64,000 nucleotides of DNA from Brassicibacter mesophilus (GCF_050433385.1 NZ_JBNPXI010000010.1:74719-138718), one strand, 5' to 3'; counted from the first letter of the stretch, positions 8,000 through 17,955 are shown. A program made the numbers and translations. Notes: generated from the sequence alone by a model not told the origin.

Positions 8000-8965
8000 A
8001 TGTCAGATTATAAAGATATAATACGAGTAATTGTCATTTCTTTTGCTATTACTTTATTATTAGGACCTATATTAATTCCTGTTCTCAGAAGGTTAAAAGT
8101 AGGGCAAAGCATTAGAGAGGAAGGGCCTAAGACCCACTACAAAAAGAGTGGAACACCTACTATGGGTGGAATAATAATGATAATTGCACTTATAATTACT
8201 TCTGTGACTTCAGGTGTTTTAAACAAAGATATGATCATACTTATATTGTCGACAGTAGGGTTTGGGTTAATAGGATTTATTGATGATTTTATTAAAGTAG
8301 TGCTAAGAAGATCATTAGGATTAAGAGCATACCAGAAGCTAATAGGACAGATAGTACTAGCAGTTATATTAGCTGTTTATCAATCACATAATTCAATGCT
8401 AGGAACAAAGGTAATAGTACCTTTCCTTGACAATACTTATCTAGATTTAGGAATGCTGTACGTACCTTTTATTGCTTTTGTGGTAGTTGGTACGGTAAAT
8501 AGTGTTAATTTGACTGATGGTCTTGATGGCTTGGCTTCAGGTGTAACTTTAATAGTTTTGTCTTTCTTCAGTTTAGTTGCACTAAATATTGGTATGAGTA
8601 GCATAGCAGTATTTTCTGCAGCTTTGGCTGGAGCATGTCTAGGTTTTTTAAGGCACAATGCTTATCCTGCAAAGGTATTTATGGGCGATACTGGATCATT
8701 AGCCCTCGGTGGAGCTGTTTCAGCAGTTGCTGTGTTACTTAATCTACCTTTAATAATACCTATAGTTGGAGGTATATACTTTGCAGAAACCTTGTCTGTA
8801 ATAATTCAGGTAACTTCATTTAAGTTAACTGGCAAGAGAGTATTCCTCATGGCGCCTCTTCATCACCACTATGAGCAAAAAGGTTGGAAGGAAACAAAGG
8901 TAGTTGTTGTATTCTGGGTTGTAACAGTGATACTATGTCTAATTGGAATATACAGTCTAAGCTAA
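8000..8965 (+). CDS. mraY: Phospho-N-acetylmuramoyl-pentapeptide-transferase
   Basis: Integral membrane enzyme transferring phospho-MurNAc-pentapeptide to undecaprenyl phosphate, making lipid I. About ten hydrophobic segments. Family motifs are present in order: KKSGTPTMGG, FIDDFIKV with the catalytic aspartates, NLTDGLDGLASG, HNAYPAKVFMGDTGS, and APLHHHYEQKGWKE. Length 321 is typical. Starts at ATG 8000 behind GAGAGGAG; murD follows after 24 bases. Confidence 0.97.
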   Translation: MSDYKDIIRVIVISFAITLLLGPILIPVLRRLKVGQSIREEGPKTHYKKSGTPTMGGIIMIIALIITSVTSGVLNKDMIILILSTVGFGLIGFIDDFIKVVLRRSLGLRAYQKLIGQIVLAVILAVYQSHNSMLGTKVIVPFLDNTYLDLGMLYVPFIAFVVVGTVNSVNLTDGLDGLASGVTLIVLSFFSLVALNIGMSSIAVFSAALAGACLGFLRHNAYPAKVFMGDTGSLALGGAVSAVAVLLNLPLIIPIVGGIYFAETLSVIIQVTSFKLTGKRVFLMAPLHHHYEQKGWKETKVVVVFWVVTVILCLIGIYSLS

Positions 8966-8989
8966 TTTTTAAAAAAGTAGGTGGATAAA

Positions 8990-10348
8990 ATGATGTTAAA
9001 AGATAAAAACGTATTGATATTAGGTTTAGCAATAAGTGGAGTTTCTACTGCAAAAGCTTTAGATAAGCTTGGTGCACATATTATTATTACAGATATGAAA
9101 AAAGAAGAAGAACTAAGCCGATACATTGAAGAATTAAAGGATATAGACATTAAATATGTGTTAGGGAGTAATGATGTCGCTCTTGATGATATAAGTATTA
9201 TCATTAAAAGTCCTGGTATACCACTTGATATACCTTTGATTTGTGAAGCTAAAAATAAAGGTTTAGAAGTTATAACAGATATTGAATTAGCCTATAGAAT
9301 ATCAAAAAATCCGCTTATAACTATAACTGGAACTAATGGCAAAACAACCACTACAGCATTAACTGGTGAATTATTTAAAAACGCAGAGAAGAGCTGTCAT
9401 GTCACAGGAAATATCGGAGTAGGTATACTTTGGGAAATAGTAAACTCGAATGATAATGATATCTTTGTTATAGAAGCGAGTAGCTTTCAGCTTGAAAGTA
9501 CAAAGAACTTTAAGCCTAAAGTAAGTGTTATTACAAATATAACTCCGGATCATATTAATTGGCATAAAAGCTATGATAATTATATCAATGCTAAGAAAAA
9601 AGTATTTATAAATCAAGATAAAAATGATTTTACAATACTAAATTACGATGACCAAACTTTAAGAGATATTTATAAAGAGGTAAAGTCAAATGTAATTTTC
9701 TTTAGTGCAAGTAATAAATTAGAACATGGTGTATATTTGGATGGTGATTATATCGTAGTAAATGATGGATCATGTGTTGAAAAAATTATGAGACATAGTG
9801 ATATAAGAATACCTGGAAAACACAACTTGGAAAATGCATTAGCTGCTGTTGCTATTAGCTGGTGTATGGGTATTAAATATAATATTATTGAGAAAACTCT
9901 TAAAGAGTTTGAAGGTGTAGAGCATAGAATAGAATTTGTTGAGAAAATTAATGGAGTTTGCTTCTATAATGACTCTAAAGGCACAAATTCAGATGCTTCA
10001 ATTAAGGCAATAGAGGCAATTAATAGTCCAATTGTGTTAATAGCAGGGGGAATGGACAAAGGAAGTGAATTTGACGAGTTTATCGAAAGCTTTGATAACA
10101 AGGTTAAGGCACTAATATTATTAGGTGAGACTGCAACAAAAATAAAGAAAGCTGCAATAAATAGGGGCTTTAATAATATATATATAGTAGGAAATATTAA
10201 TGAAGCAGTTCAAAAATCATTTGAAATTGCAAATAGTGGTGACAATGTACTACTTTCCCCTGCTTGCGCAAGCTGGGATATGTTTGATAGCTATGAAGAA
10301 AGGGGAAATGTATTTAAGAGAGAAGTGAGAAGTATGAGGGAGGCTTGA
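8990..10348 (+). CDS. murD: UDP-MurNAc-L-alanine:D-glutamate ligase
   Basis: Adds D-glutamate to UDP-MurNAc-L-Ala. The N-terminal nucleotide-binding segment is VLILGLAISG; the ATP P-loop is ITGTNGKTTTT; the DHINWHKSYDNYINAK and YNDSKGTNSDA segments are standard for MurD. Start ATG 8990 is five bases after AGGTGG; an earlier in-frame GTG (8981) lies in that site. The stop at 10346-10348 is two bases before the ftsW/spoVE start, whose ribosome-binding site is inside murD, so the two are translationally coupled. Confidence 0.96.
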   Translation: MMLKDKNVLILGLAISGVSTAKALDKLGAHIIITDMKKEEELSRYIEELKDIDIKYVLGSNDVALDDISIIIKSPGIPLDIPLICEAKNKGLEVITDIELAYRISKNPLITITGTNGKTTTTALTGELFKNAEKSCHVTGNIGVGILWEIVNSNDNDIFVIEASSFQLESTKNFKPKVSVITNITPDHINWHKSYDNYINAKKKVFINQDKNDFTILNYDDQTLRDIYKEVKSNVIFFSASNKLEHGVYLDGDYIVVNDGSCVEKIMRHSDIRIPGKHNLENALAAVAISWCMGIKYNIIEKTLKEFEGVEHRIEFVEKINGVCFYNDSKGTNSDASIKAIEAINSPIVLIAGGMDKGSEFDEFIESFDNKVKALILLGETATKIKKAAINRGFNNIYIVGNINEAVQKSFEIANSGDNVLLSPACASWDMFDSYEERGNVFKREVRSMREA

Positions 10349-10350
10349 GA

Positions 10351-11454
10351 ATGGCAAAAAAGAAAGCCAGTGATTTTACCCTGATGATAGCAGTTATTTT
10401 ACTCGTTTTTATAGGCATTATCATGGTGTTTAGTTCAAGTTGGCCTGATGGACTATATAAAATGGATGATGGGTACTATTTTTTAAGAAAGCAGCTTATA
10501 TCAAGTGTACTGGGATTGTTTGCAATGTTGTTTTTCATGAACTTTAATTATTGGAGGTTAGATAGATTATCTAAATTGATTTTTATAGCATGTATTGGTA
10601 CGGCTTTCTTACTATATACACCTCTTGGAACTGAATTTAATGGAGCAAAAAGATGGGTAGATATTGGTTTTACAACATTTATGCCATCTGACGCTATAAA
10701 GCTTGGATCAATAATATTTCTAGCATCCTTCTTAGCTAAGAGAAAAGATAAGCTTAAGAACATAAGACAGGGTTTTATGCCTTCACTTATGATAATAGGG
10801 CTATCATGTGGGTTGATTTTAATGCAGAAAGACTTAAGTACTAGTGCAACTTTAGGGTTAACTCTTTTTATAGTTTTATTTATTGCAGGAGCAAGAATCT
10901 TTCACTTATCCTTGCTAGGAATTCTAGGTTTAGCAGGTGGGACAGCAGCCATTATAGCTCAACCTTATAGATTAGAAAGAGTAACTTCATTTCTTGATCC
11001 TTTTGCAGTTAAGAGTGGAGCAGGATGGCAAGCTGTACAATCTTTATACGCTTTAGGCTCTGGCGGATTATTCGGATTAGGACTGGGTAAAAGTAGACAG
11101 AAATTTTTTTACATACCAGAACCATACAATGATTTTATTTTTGCAATTGTAGGAGAAGAGCTAGGCTTTTTAGGATGTGTAACAGTAATACTGCTGTTTT
11201 TGGTGGTAATATGGAGAGGAATAAGGATTGCATTAGGCGCAAAGGATTTGTTTGGATGCTTACTGGCGTCAGGTATAGTTGCTTTAATAACAGTTCAATC
11301 AATGATTCATATTGCAGTAGTAACTTCGTCTATACCTCCAACAGGGATTCCATTACCCTTTATTAGCTATGGAGGTACATCATTGATGATTTACATGGCT
11401 GCAGCAGGTATATTGCTTAACATATCAAGACATACAGAGTTAGATAGGAGTTGA
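10351..11454 (+). CDS. SEDS-family peptidoglycan glycosyltransferase (FtsW/SpoVE)
   Basis: Polytopic membrane glycosyltransferase working with a class B PBP to polymerise lipid II at the septum or in the spore cortex. About ten hydrophobic segments; motifs GAKRWVDIG, MQKDLSTS, GxGLGKSRQKFFYIPEPYNDFIFAIVGEELG (split by context) and PTGIPLPFISYGGTS mark the family. Start ATG 10351 behind GGGAGG at 10338-10343. A single SEDS gene lies in this cluster, so FtsW and SpoVE cannot be told apart from sequence alone. Confidence 0.92.
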   Translation: MAKKKASDFTLMIAVILLVFIGIIMVFSSSWPDGLYKMDDGYYFLRKQLISSVLGLFAMLFFMNFNYWRLDRLSKLIFIACIGTAFLLYTPLGTEFNGAKRWVDIGFTTFMPSDAIKLGSIIFLASFLAKRKDKLKNIRQGFMPSLMIIGLSCGLILMQKDLSTSATLGLTLFIVLFIAGARIFHLSLLGILGLAGGTAAIIAQPYRLERVTSFLDPFAVKSGAGWQAVQSLYALGSGGLFGLGLGKSRQKFFYIPEPYNDFIFAIVGEELGFLGCVTVILLFLVVIWRGIRIALGAKDLFGCLLASGIVALITVQSMIHIAVVTSSIPPTGIPLPFISYGGTSLMIYMAAAGILLNISRHTELDRS

Positions 11455-11459
11455 GTTAG

Positions 11460-12566
11460 ATGAAGGTTTTAATAACTGGAGGAGGAACTGGTGGACATAT
11501 ATATCCTGCTTTGGCTATAGCGCGTAAGATTAAACAGGAATATAGGGATGTAGATATATTATATGTAGGAACTGAAAAAGGTATGGAAGCAGAAATTGTT
11601 CCAAAAGAAGGATTTGCTTTTAAAACTGTGAGAGTAAAGGGGTTTACTAGAAAGCTTTCAGTAGACACGATTAAATCAATAAAAGAGCTTTTTTTAGGGC
11701 TTAATGATGCTAATAAAGTTATAAGAGATTTTAAACCAAACATAGTTATTGGTACAGGAGGATATGTTTGTGGACCAATAGTATTTTTAGCAGCTTTAAA
11801 AAAAATACCTACTATGATACACGAACAAAACGCATTTCCTGGAGCGACAAATAGAATACTATCTAAATTTGTTAATAGAATTGCTGGGAGCTTTGAAGAG
11901 TGTAAAAAGTATTTTAAAGACCCTTCAAAGATAATTATAACAGGAAACCCAATTCGTCAAGATATATTAAATATGGATAAAGAAAAATCATATAAAGAAC
12001 TCAAAATTGACCCTTATAAACATTTTATACTATCTTTTGGTGGAAGTGGTGGTCAAAGTTCCTTAAATAAGGCAATGCAAGAAGTAGTATTAAATATTAA
12101 TAACAACAAGAACATACAGCTATTGCATGTAACTGGAAAAAGACATTATGAAAAATTTATGTCGGAACTAAAAGATAGTGGAATAGGAAAGTTAAACGAT
12201 AATATAAGAATTGTACCATATTTTTTTGAAATGCCAAAAGCATTATCCATAGCAGATTTAATGATTACAAGTGGAGGAGCTATTGCGATAGCAGAATTAA
12301 CTGCAGTAGGAATACCAAGCATATTAATTCCTAAAGCTTATACTACTGAAAATCACCAAGAATATAATGCTAGAGCACTAGAAAAAAATGGAGCAGGGAT
12401 AGTTATATTAGAAAAGGAATTAAATGGAAAATTACTGCTTGAAACAATAAATAATTTATTATCTGATAGTAAAAAGCTGTCTATAATGGCTACAAAAAGC
12501 AAGGAGATGGGAATTGTTGATGCTGACAAAAGAATAGTAAATATTGTTAGAGACTTAGTAAAATAG
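11460..12566 (+). CDS. murG: UDP-GlcNAc:lipid I N-acetylglucosaminyltransferase
   Basis: Peripheral membrane GT-B enzyme converting lipid I to lipid II. The N-terminal glycine-rich loop is TGGGTGGHIYPALA; a second is FGGSGGQSSLN; the donor-site region MITSGGAIAIAELTAVGIPSILIP and the QEYNARALEKNGAG segment are typical. ATG 11460 is five bases after the upstream stop and behind AGGAGTTGAG. About 95 bases separate it from murA. Confidence 0.96.
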   Translation: MKVLITGGGTGGHIYPALAIARKIKQEYRDVDILYVGTEKGMEAEIVPKEGFAFKTVRVKGFTRKLSVDTIKSIKELFLGLNDANKVIRDFKPNIVIGTGGYVCGPIVFLAALKKIPTMIHEQNAFPGATNRILSKFVNRIAGSFEECKKYFKDPSKIIITGNPIRQDILNMDKEKSYKELKIDPYKHFILSFGGSGGQSSLNKAMQEVVLNINNNKNIQLLHVTGKRHYEKFMSELKDSGIGKLNDNIRIVPYFFEMPKALSIADLMITSGGAIAIAELTAVGIPSILIPKAYTTENHQEYNARALEKNGAGIVILEKELNGKLLLETINNLLSDSKKLSIMATKSKEMGIVDADKRIVNIVRDLVK

Positions 12567-12664
12567 AGATAATTAAGTAGTTGTAACACCTTTTTAGATT
12601 ATGCATAAGATAGGTATATATTGTTTTTTACATATAGCTTGTAGCATATTCTGGAGGTGTAATG

Positions 12665-13915
12665 ATGGGAAAATATATTATAGAAGGTGGGAAGAAGCTA
12701 GTTGGTGAAGTATCAATAATTGGCGCTAAAAATTCAGTTCTTCCTGTTCTAGCAGCTACAGTTATTAATAATAATACAAATACTATATTTAATACTCCAA
12801 ACCTTAGAGATGTAGAAATTATGGAACAAATACTTTCATCTATAGGATGTAAAGTTAATAGAGTAGATAATGTAATATTTGTAGATTCTAAACCCGTATC
12901 AAAGATTCGTATACCAGAGGATTTGGTCAGAGAAATGAGATCTTCCATAATTTTAATGGGAGCTATGTTAAGTAGATTTGGGGAAGTTGAGATTAGCTAT
13001 CCAGGTGGTTGCGAAATTGGACCTAGACCTATTGATCTACATCTTAAAGCACTTAAAGAGATGGGAGCAATAATAGAAGAATCTCATGGATTCCTTTATT
13101 GCAAAGCTAAAGAGTTAAAGGGTTGCGAAATTCAACTGGATTATCCTAGTGTTGGTGCTACAGAAAACATAATGCTGGCAGCTGTAAAAGCAAAAGGCAC
13201 AACCGTAATTAGAAATGCTGCTAGAGAGCCAGAAATAATTGATTTACAGAATTTCTTGAACTCTATTGGATCAAAAATATATGGAGCTGGAACAAGTGTT
13301 ATTAGAATAGAAGGAGTAACTAATTTCACTAGCACTGAGCATACAATTATACCAGACCGAATAGTTGCTGGTACTTATATGGTTGCTTCAGCAATAACTG
13401 GAGGAGAAGTAGTGCTTAAAAATATAGAAGTTGATCATATTCAATCTATAATAGCCAAACTAAGAGAAACAGGTTGCTTGATATATAATAATTGCACTAC
13501 TTTAAAAATAATAGGGCCAAAAAAGATTAATGCAATTGAAACTGTTCAAACCCTACCTTATCCTGGATTTCCAACAGATATGCAAGCGCAAATGTTATCA
13601 TTATTGTGTACTGCCAACGGAACCAGTATAATAACTGAAACTATTTTTGAAAATAGATATAAACATGTTGAAGAATTAGTTAGAATGGGTGCAAATATTA
13701 AAACAGTTGGAAAGGTAGCTGTGATTAAAGGAGTAAAAGAGTTAACTGGTGCTAAAGTGACAGCTAAAGATTTAAGAGGAGGTGCTGCTCTTGTTTTAGC
13801 AGGGTTGGCTGCTAAGGGAACTACTGAAGTTGATAATATATATCATATTGAAAGAGGATACGATGGAATAGAAGATAGGCTAAGAGCATTAGGAGCTGAT
13901 ATTGTTAAAATATAA
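12665..13915 (+). CDS. murA: UDP-GlcNAc 1-carboxyvinyltransferase
   Basis: First committed step of peptidoglycan synthesis, transferring enolpyruvate from PEP to UDP-GlcNAc. The active-site loop PGGCEIGPRPIDLH has the catalytic Cys116, predicting fosfomycin sensitivity. The GAKNSVLP substrate loop and FPTDMQAQM are present. I chose ATG 12665, five bases from GGAGGTG, over ATG 12662. In Bacillus this position in the dcw cluster is occupied by murB; here murA takes it, a layout shared by some Clostridia. Confidence 0.95.
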   Translation: MGKYIIEGGKKLVGEVSIIGAKNSVLPVLAATVINNNTNTIFNTPNLRDVEIMEQILSSIGCKVNRVDNVIFVDSKPVSKIRIPEDLVREMRSSIILMGAMLSRFGEVEISYPGGCEIGPRPIDLHLKALKEMGAIIEESHGFLYCKAKELKGCEIQLDYPSVGATENIMLAAVKAKGTTVIRNAAREPEIIDLQNFLNSIGSKIYGAGTSVIRIEGVTNFTSTEHTIIPDRIVAGTYMVASAITGGEVVLKNIEVDHIQSIIAKLRETGCLIYNNCTTLKIIGPKKINAIETVQTLPYPGFPTDMQAQMLSLLCTANGTSIITETIFENRYKHVEELVRMGANIKTVGKVAVIKGVKELTGAKVTAKDLRGGAALVLAGLAAKGTTEVDNIYHIERGYDGIEDRLRALGADIVKI

Positions 13916-13973
13916 TAGCAGCCTTTCGCTGCTCAGTCCTAATTGGACAAGCTTATACTTGGGGGTAGGTAAA

Positions 13974-14735
13974 ATGAGAAAAACAAGTGTTATTGATAAA
14001 AAGTTAAGAAAAAAAAGAATGGGACTTATTTTTGTTATATTATCATTGTTAGCTGCTATTTTTTTTATCTTATCTACTAGGACAAGCTTTTTTCATATAT
14101 CTCAAATAATTGTTAAAGATAATCACGTTGTAGAAGATGAAAAAGTAATTATGGCATCGGGAATAATAACAGGAGAAAATATTTTTAAGATTAATGTTAA
14201 GAAAGCAGAAAAGAATCTTCTTTTACATCCTTATATAAAACAGGTAAATGTTAAGAGAAGATTACCAAATAAAATATTAATTAATATCACAGAAAGACAA
14301 GAGACATTAATAATAGACTATATTGGTTCGTACTTATATGTAGATGATGAAGGTAGAATATTGAATATTCTAACTGTAAAAAAAGATGACAAACTACCTG
14401 AAGTTATAGGCCTAAAGCTTAACAACCCTTCAATAGGTGAGATATTAGAATACAAAGATAAACATATTAATGAACAATTTCAGGTTTTTTTTGATATATG
14501 TAAGCAGCACAAATTGATAGAATCTATTAGTACTATTGTGTTTGATGACAATCAAAACGCCACAATTGAAATGAAGAGTGGAACAAAAGTTGCATTTGGT
14601 ACCCTAGATAATGTAAAATATAAATTAAGTTTTCTATCAGCAATTTTAGAAGACTTAAGAAAAAAGAACCAAAATTGTCAATCTATTTATTTAGACAAGG
14701 GCAATAACGCTATCATAAAAAAAGATAGTAACTAG
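13974..14735 (+). CDS. ftsQ: Cell-division protein FtsQ/DivIB
   Basis: Bitopic membrane protein: basic N terminus, one membrane segment at about residues 17-38, then a POTRA domain (FHISQIIVKDNHVV ... GENIFKINVKKAEKNL ... HPYIKQVNVKRRLPNKILINI) and a beta domain. It links FtsL/DivIC to the septal synthase. The start is ATG 13974 behind GGGGGTAGG; an in-frame TTG at 13902 would overlap murA and lacks a ribosome-binding site. Small AGCAG/CTGCT and GTCC/GGAC hairpins lie in the murA-ftsQ gap. Confidence 0.88.
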   Translation: MRKTSVIDKKLRKKRMGLIFVILSLLAAIFFILSTRTSFFHISQIIVKDNHVVEDEKVIMASGIITGENIFKINVKKAEKNLLLHPYIKQVNVKRRLPNKILINITERQETLIIDYIGSYLYVDDEGRILNILTVKKDDKLPEVIGLKLNNPSIGEILEYKDKHINEQFQVFFDICKQHKLIESISTIVFDDNQNATIEMKSGTKVAFGTLDNVKYKLSFLSAILEDLRKKNQNCQSIYLDKGNNAIIKKDSN

Positions 14736-14745
14736 GAGGATTTAT

Positions 14746-15480
14746 ATGAATGATATTAGGAGTAAGGTAGCGATAACTGGAGTTTGTATTATTTTAGGTC
14801 TAATACTAGCTATTCAGTTTAAAACCGTTGAAAATACTGTTGGACAGGGTATGATTCCTACTCAAAGAGCACAGCAGCTAGCTATAGAGTATAAAAAACT
14901 TCAAGATGAAAGGGAAAATATGAGAAAAGAACTAGACAGCCTTGAGTCTAAAGTAAAGCAGTATGAAAAAGGAGAAGCAGAAAAAAGTATTTACTATGAA
15001 AACCTATACAAAGACCTAGAAAAATATAGGATGCTTGCTGGGGTTGAAGATGTAGAGGGTCCCGGTGTAATAATTGAAATAAATGACCCTCCTATGGAAA
15101 TACAATATGGGGATGAAACAAGTACTATAGTATCAAACTACGATTTTTTACTTCAATTAATTAGTATGCTAAATGCAGCTGAAGCTGAAGCCATATCTAT
15201 TAATGACCAGAGATATACTGGATTTACTGAGATAGTTCCAGCTGGTGGTCATCTGGAGATTAACGGGGTTTCATTTGGGCCTCCTTTTGTAATTAAGGCG
15301 ATTGGAAAATCAGATGATTTAGAAAACGCTTTAAGAATTAAAGGCGGTTTAGTATGGCATATGGAGAATATGTTCGATTTGAATATTCATATAAAGCAAG
15401 AGCAAAATATGGTAGTGCCAAAATATAAGAAGATAAAAGAATTTAGATATGCTAAACCAGTAGAAAAGATATCTGATTAG
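14746..15480 (+). CDS. DUF881-family protein, first copy (YlxW/YlxX-like)
   Basis: N-terminal membrane anchor (about 8-24), a coiled coil (about 45-75), then the DUF881 domain with LAGVEDVEGPGVIIEINDPP, the AEAISINDQRYTG core and the C-terminal VPKYK..FRYAKPV segment. Function is unknown; the family lies between divIB and ftsA in Firmicutes and is thought to be division-linked. A paralogue follows directly; the pair probably arose by tandem duplication. Confidence 0.88.
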   Translation: MNDIRSKVAITGVCIILGLILAIQFKTVENTVGQGMIPTQRAQQLAIEYKKLQDERENMRKELDSLESKVKQYEKGEAEKSIYYENLYKDLEKYRMLAGVEDVEGPGVIIEINDPPMEIQYGDETSTIVSNYDFLLQLISMLNAAEAEAISINDQRYTGFTEIVPAGGHLEINGVSFGPPFVIKAIGKSDDLENALRIKGGLVWHMENMFDLNIHIKQEQNMVVPKYKKIKEFRYAKPVEKISD

Positions 15481-15498
15481 CCCTTAGGAGGGTTTTTT

Positions 15499-16230
15499 AT
15501 GAAAAAAAAATTTGATGGTAAAATGTCCTTGGTAATTTTATCTATTTTGTTAGGGACACTATTGTCGATTCAAATGAAGCGTAATATTGATGATTATGAT
15601 TTAGTGTCGTTAAAGTCTATACAGCTAATGAAAAATGAAGTGGATAATGTTCATAAGGAAATTAGTGATTTAAATAAACTCATTGATAAGAAGAAAAAGG
15701 AACTAAAAGATTTTGAAGATGCACTAGATGACAATGGTGATGCTGCAGATGTATTGCAGAAAGAAATCGATGAGACTAAACTTTTAGCCGGATTAGAGGA
15801 TGTGCAAGGACCAGGAATTAGAGTTATTGTTGCGGATAATGCTGATAGAGAAATAATAGGATCTAATATTAACGAGGATATTATACATGACTCGGATATT
15901 CAAATAATTTTAAATGATTTAAGAAGAGCAGGTGCAGAAGCTATTAGCATAAATGGTCAAAGAGTACTGTCCAGATCAGAAGTAAAGTGTGGAGGACCAA
16001 TTATAAGAATAAATAACAGAAGTTCTGCTAATCCATTTGTAATAACGGCAATAGGAGATCCAAAAGTGCTATATGCTGCCATAAATGCACCTAATAGTCA
16101 TGGTTGGATTTTAAGAGAGGTATATAAAATAAAAGTAGAAACAGTTATAAAAGATAATGTATATGTCCCGAAGTACTACTGGACAGGTTCAAACTTTAAA
16201 TATGCAAAACCTATAAAAGAGGGTGAATGA
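15499..16230 (+). CDS. DUF881-family protein, second copy
   Basis: Same architecture as the preceding gene: anchor (about 9-25), coiled coil (about 40-80), and DUF881 domain with LAGLEDVQGPGIRVIV, the AEAISINGQRVLS core and VPKYYW..FKYAKPI. Its stop codon overlaps an alternative start of the next gene, so they are probably co-translated. No catalytic residues are recognisable. Confidence 0.88.
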   Translation: MKKKFDGKMSLVILSILLGTLLSIQMKRNIDDYDLVSLKSIQLMKNEVDNVHKEISDLNKLIDKKKKELKDFEDALDDNGDAADVLQKEIDETKLLAGLEDVQGPGIRVIVADNADREIIGSNINEDIIHDSDIQIILNDLRRAGAEAISINGQRVLSRSEVKCGGPIIRINNRSSANPFVITAIGDPKVLYAAINAPNSHGWILREVYKIKVETVIKDNVYVPKYYWTGSNFKYAKPIKEGE

Positions 16231-16232
16231 TT

Positions 16233-16577
16233 ATGATAATTTTAGCTTTTGTTGGCATCATAATAGGTATAGTTGTTGGGATTTATTTGCCTATAACCTA
16301 TTCTCCAAGTTACTCCTTGTATGTATCAGTAGCAATACTGGCATGCATGGACTCAGTATTTGGCGGCTTAAGAGCTATGCTTGAAAAGAAATTTAATACT
16401 GGTATTTTTGTTTCAGGTTTTTTTGGCAATGCGATATTAGCAGCATTTTTAGCTTATATTGGAGATAGATTGGGAGTTCCTCTATACTATGCAGCTATAT
16501 TCGCATTTGGTGGACGTTTGTTCCAAAATTTTGCAATAATACGTAGATATCTTTTTAATAGAAAGAATATAAGCTAG
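16233..16577 (+). CDS. sbp: Small basic protein family (DUF1290, Sbp)
   Basis: About 114 residues and almost wholly hydrophobic, with three to four membrane segments and the conserved ACMDSVFGGLRA and FGGRLFQNFAIIRRYLF segments of the Sbp family. In Firmicutes sbp sits just before ftsA, as here; the function is unknown. ATG 16233 is seven bases from GAGGGTG and preferred over ATG 16227, which overlaps the upstream stop and leaves no spacing. Confidence 0.88.
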   Translation: MIILAFVGIIIGIVVGIYLPITYSPSYSLYVSVAILACMDSVFGGLRAMLEKKFNTGIFVSGFFGNAILAAFLAYIGDRLGVPLYYAAIFAFGGRLFQNFAIIRRYLFNRKNIS

Positions 16578-16604
16578 TAAAATAGTATCAAAAATTATCA
16601 TAGC

Positions 16605-16637
16605 CTATCAAAAAAAGAGGAAAATTGATAGTTTTAT
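16605..16637 (+). terminator. Weak hairpin between sbp and ftsA
   Basis: CTATCAA (16605-16611) pairs with TTGATAG (16625-16631) around an A-rich loop and is followed by TTTTATT. The stem is short and AT-rich, so at most partial termination is expected. Confidence 0.35.
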
Positions 16638-16683
16638 TGAACTTATATATTGATACTGTTTAATGGTTAGAGGGGGCAAAACC

Positions 16684-17931
16684 ATGGGTGATTTACTAGC
16701 TTCAATAGATATTGGAACGTCAAAGGTATGTGTAATAATAGCAGATGTAGATAGAACTGGCGGTGCTCAAATAATTGGAATAGGCAAAAGTCAATGTAAT
16801 GGAATAAAAAAAGGTATCGTTGTTGATATAGAGTCTACTGCAAGCGCCATTGTCGAGGCTTTAGTACAAGCAGAAAATATGGCAAATGTAGAAGTTGTCG
16901 AAGTATATATAAATATACCAGGGGGATACACTCAAATTATTAACAATAAAGGAGTAATTGCCGTATCAAATGATAATAAAGAAATAACCTTTGAAGACGT
17001 AAAAAGAGTACTCAATTCAGCTACTATTATATCAATTCCCCCTGATCAGCAGATAATAGATATTATTCCTACACAGTATATTGTGGATGGGTATGATGAA
17101 ATAACGGATCCTATAGGAATGGCAGGCATAAGACTTGAAGCAGATGTAGATATTGTACTAGGATCTACTACTACAGTATTAAATTTAGTTAAAAGTGTGA
17201 ACAAAGCAGGACTTGAAGTTTTAGGAATAATAATGGAGCCCCTTGCTACATCAAATTCAGTTCTCACACGAGATGAGGTAGAGCTTGGAGTTCTACTAGT
17301 AGATATAGGAGCAGGTACGACTGATATCTCATTATTTAATAACGGTAAACTTGTGTATTCAAATATTATACCAATAGCAGGTAATCATATTACGAATGAT
17401 ATATCTATAGGATTAAGAGCTTCTTCTAAAGAAAGTGAAGAAATAAAGCGAAGATTTGGCTTAGCTTATACCCCTTTGGCCAAGGAAGAAAGCTATTTTG
17501 ATGTAAGTCCAATTGGGATTAACGAGAAAATAAAAGTAACAGAAGTACAGCTTGCTAAAATTATAGAGGCAAGAGTATGTGAAATTTTTGAAATAATCCA
17601 CTCTGAATTAATTAACAAAGGGATTAAAAATCAGATATTAGCTGGTGTAGTCGTTACAGGAGGTGGAGTAAGTTATCTAGGAGGAGTAAAAGAAATAGGT
17701 AGTAGGATATTTGGTCTGCCTGTAAGGATTGGACAACCCAATAATCTAGGAGTTAAAGAACCAATTTTTTCAAGTGGAGTAGGTATGGTAAATTATGTAA
17801 AAAAGAGGAGATTTAATTATTATATAGAATATAATAATGTTGAAAAGAAAAAATCAAAGTTTAGAACTAAAAGTAGAGATGAAAATAGAATTACTTCGTT
17901 TTTTAAGAAAGTATGGGATGAATATTTTTAA
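16684..17931 (+). CDS. ftsA: Cell-division protein FtsA
   Basis: Actin-like ATPase that tethers FtsZ to the membrane. ATPase motifs SIDIGTSKV at the N terminus and VDIGAGTTDIS at about residue 205, plus the 1C subdomain between them; the C terminus is basic and amphipathic, ending FFKKVWDEYF, the membrane-targeting helix. ATG 16684 follows AGAGGGGGC; an earlier in-frame ATG at 16663 precedes that site. 24 bases before ftsZ. Confidence 0.95.
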   Translation: MGDLLASIDIGTSKVCVIIADVDRTGGAQIIGIGKSQCNGIKKGIVVDIESTASAIVEALVQAENMANVEVVEVYINIPGGYTQIINNKGVIAVSNDNKEITFEDVKRVLNSATIISIPPDQQIIDIIPTQYIVDGYDEITDPIGMAGIRLEADVDIVLGSTTTVLNLVKSVNKAGLEVLGIIMEPLATSNSVLTRDEVELGVLLVDIGAGTTDISLFNNGKLVYSNIIPIAGNHITNDISIGLRASSKESEEIKRRFGLAYTPLAKEESYFDVSPIGINEKIKVTEVQLAKIIEARVCEIFEIIHSELINKGIKNQILAGVVVTGGGVSYLGGVKEIGSRIFGLPVRIGQPNNLGVKEPIFSSGVGMVNYVKKRRFNYYIEYNNVEKKKSKFRTKSRDENRITSFFKKVWDEYF

Positions 17932-17955
17932 GATATAAATTAAGGGGGTCATAAA

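Noticed and set aside
11175..11366. 63-residue frame inside the ftsW/spoVE gene
   Set aside because: Out-of-frame shadow without a ribosome-binding site.
13916..13952. Small AGCAG/CTGCT and GTCC/GGAC hairpins between murA and ftsQ
   Set aside because: Stems of 4-5 bp without a T-run; too weak to call a terminator.
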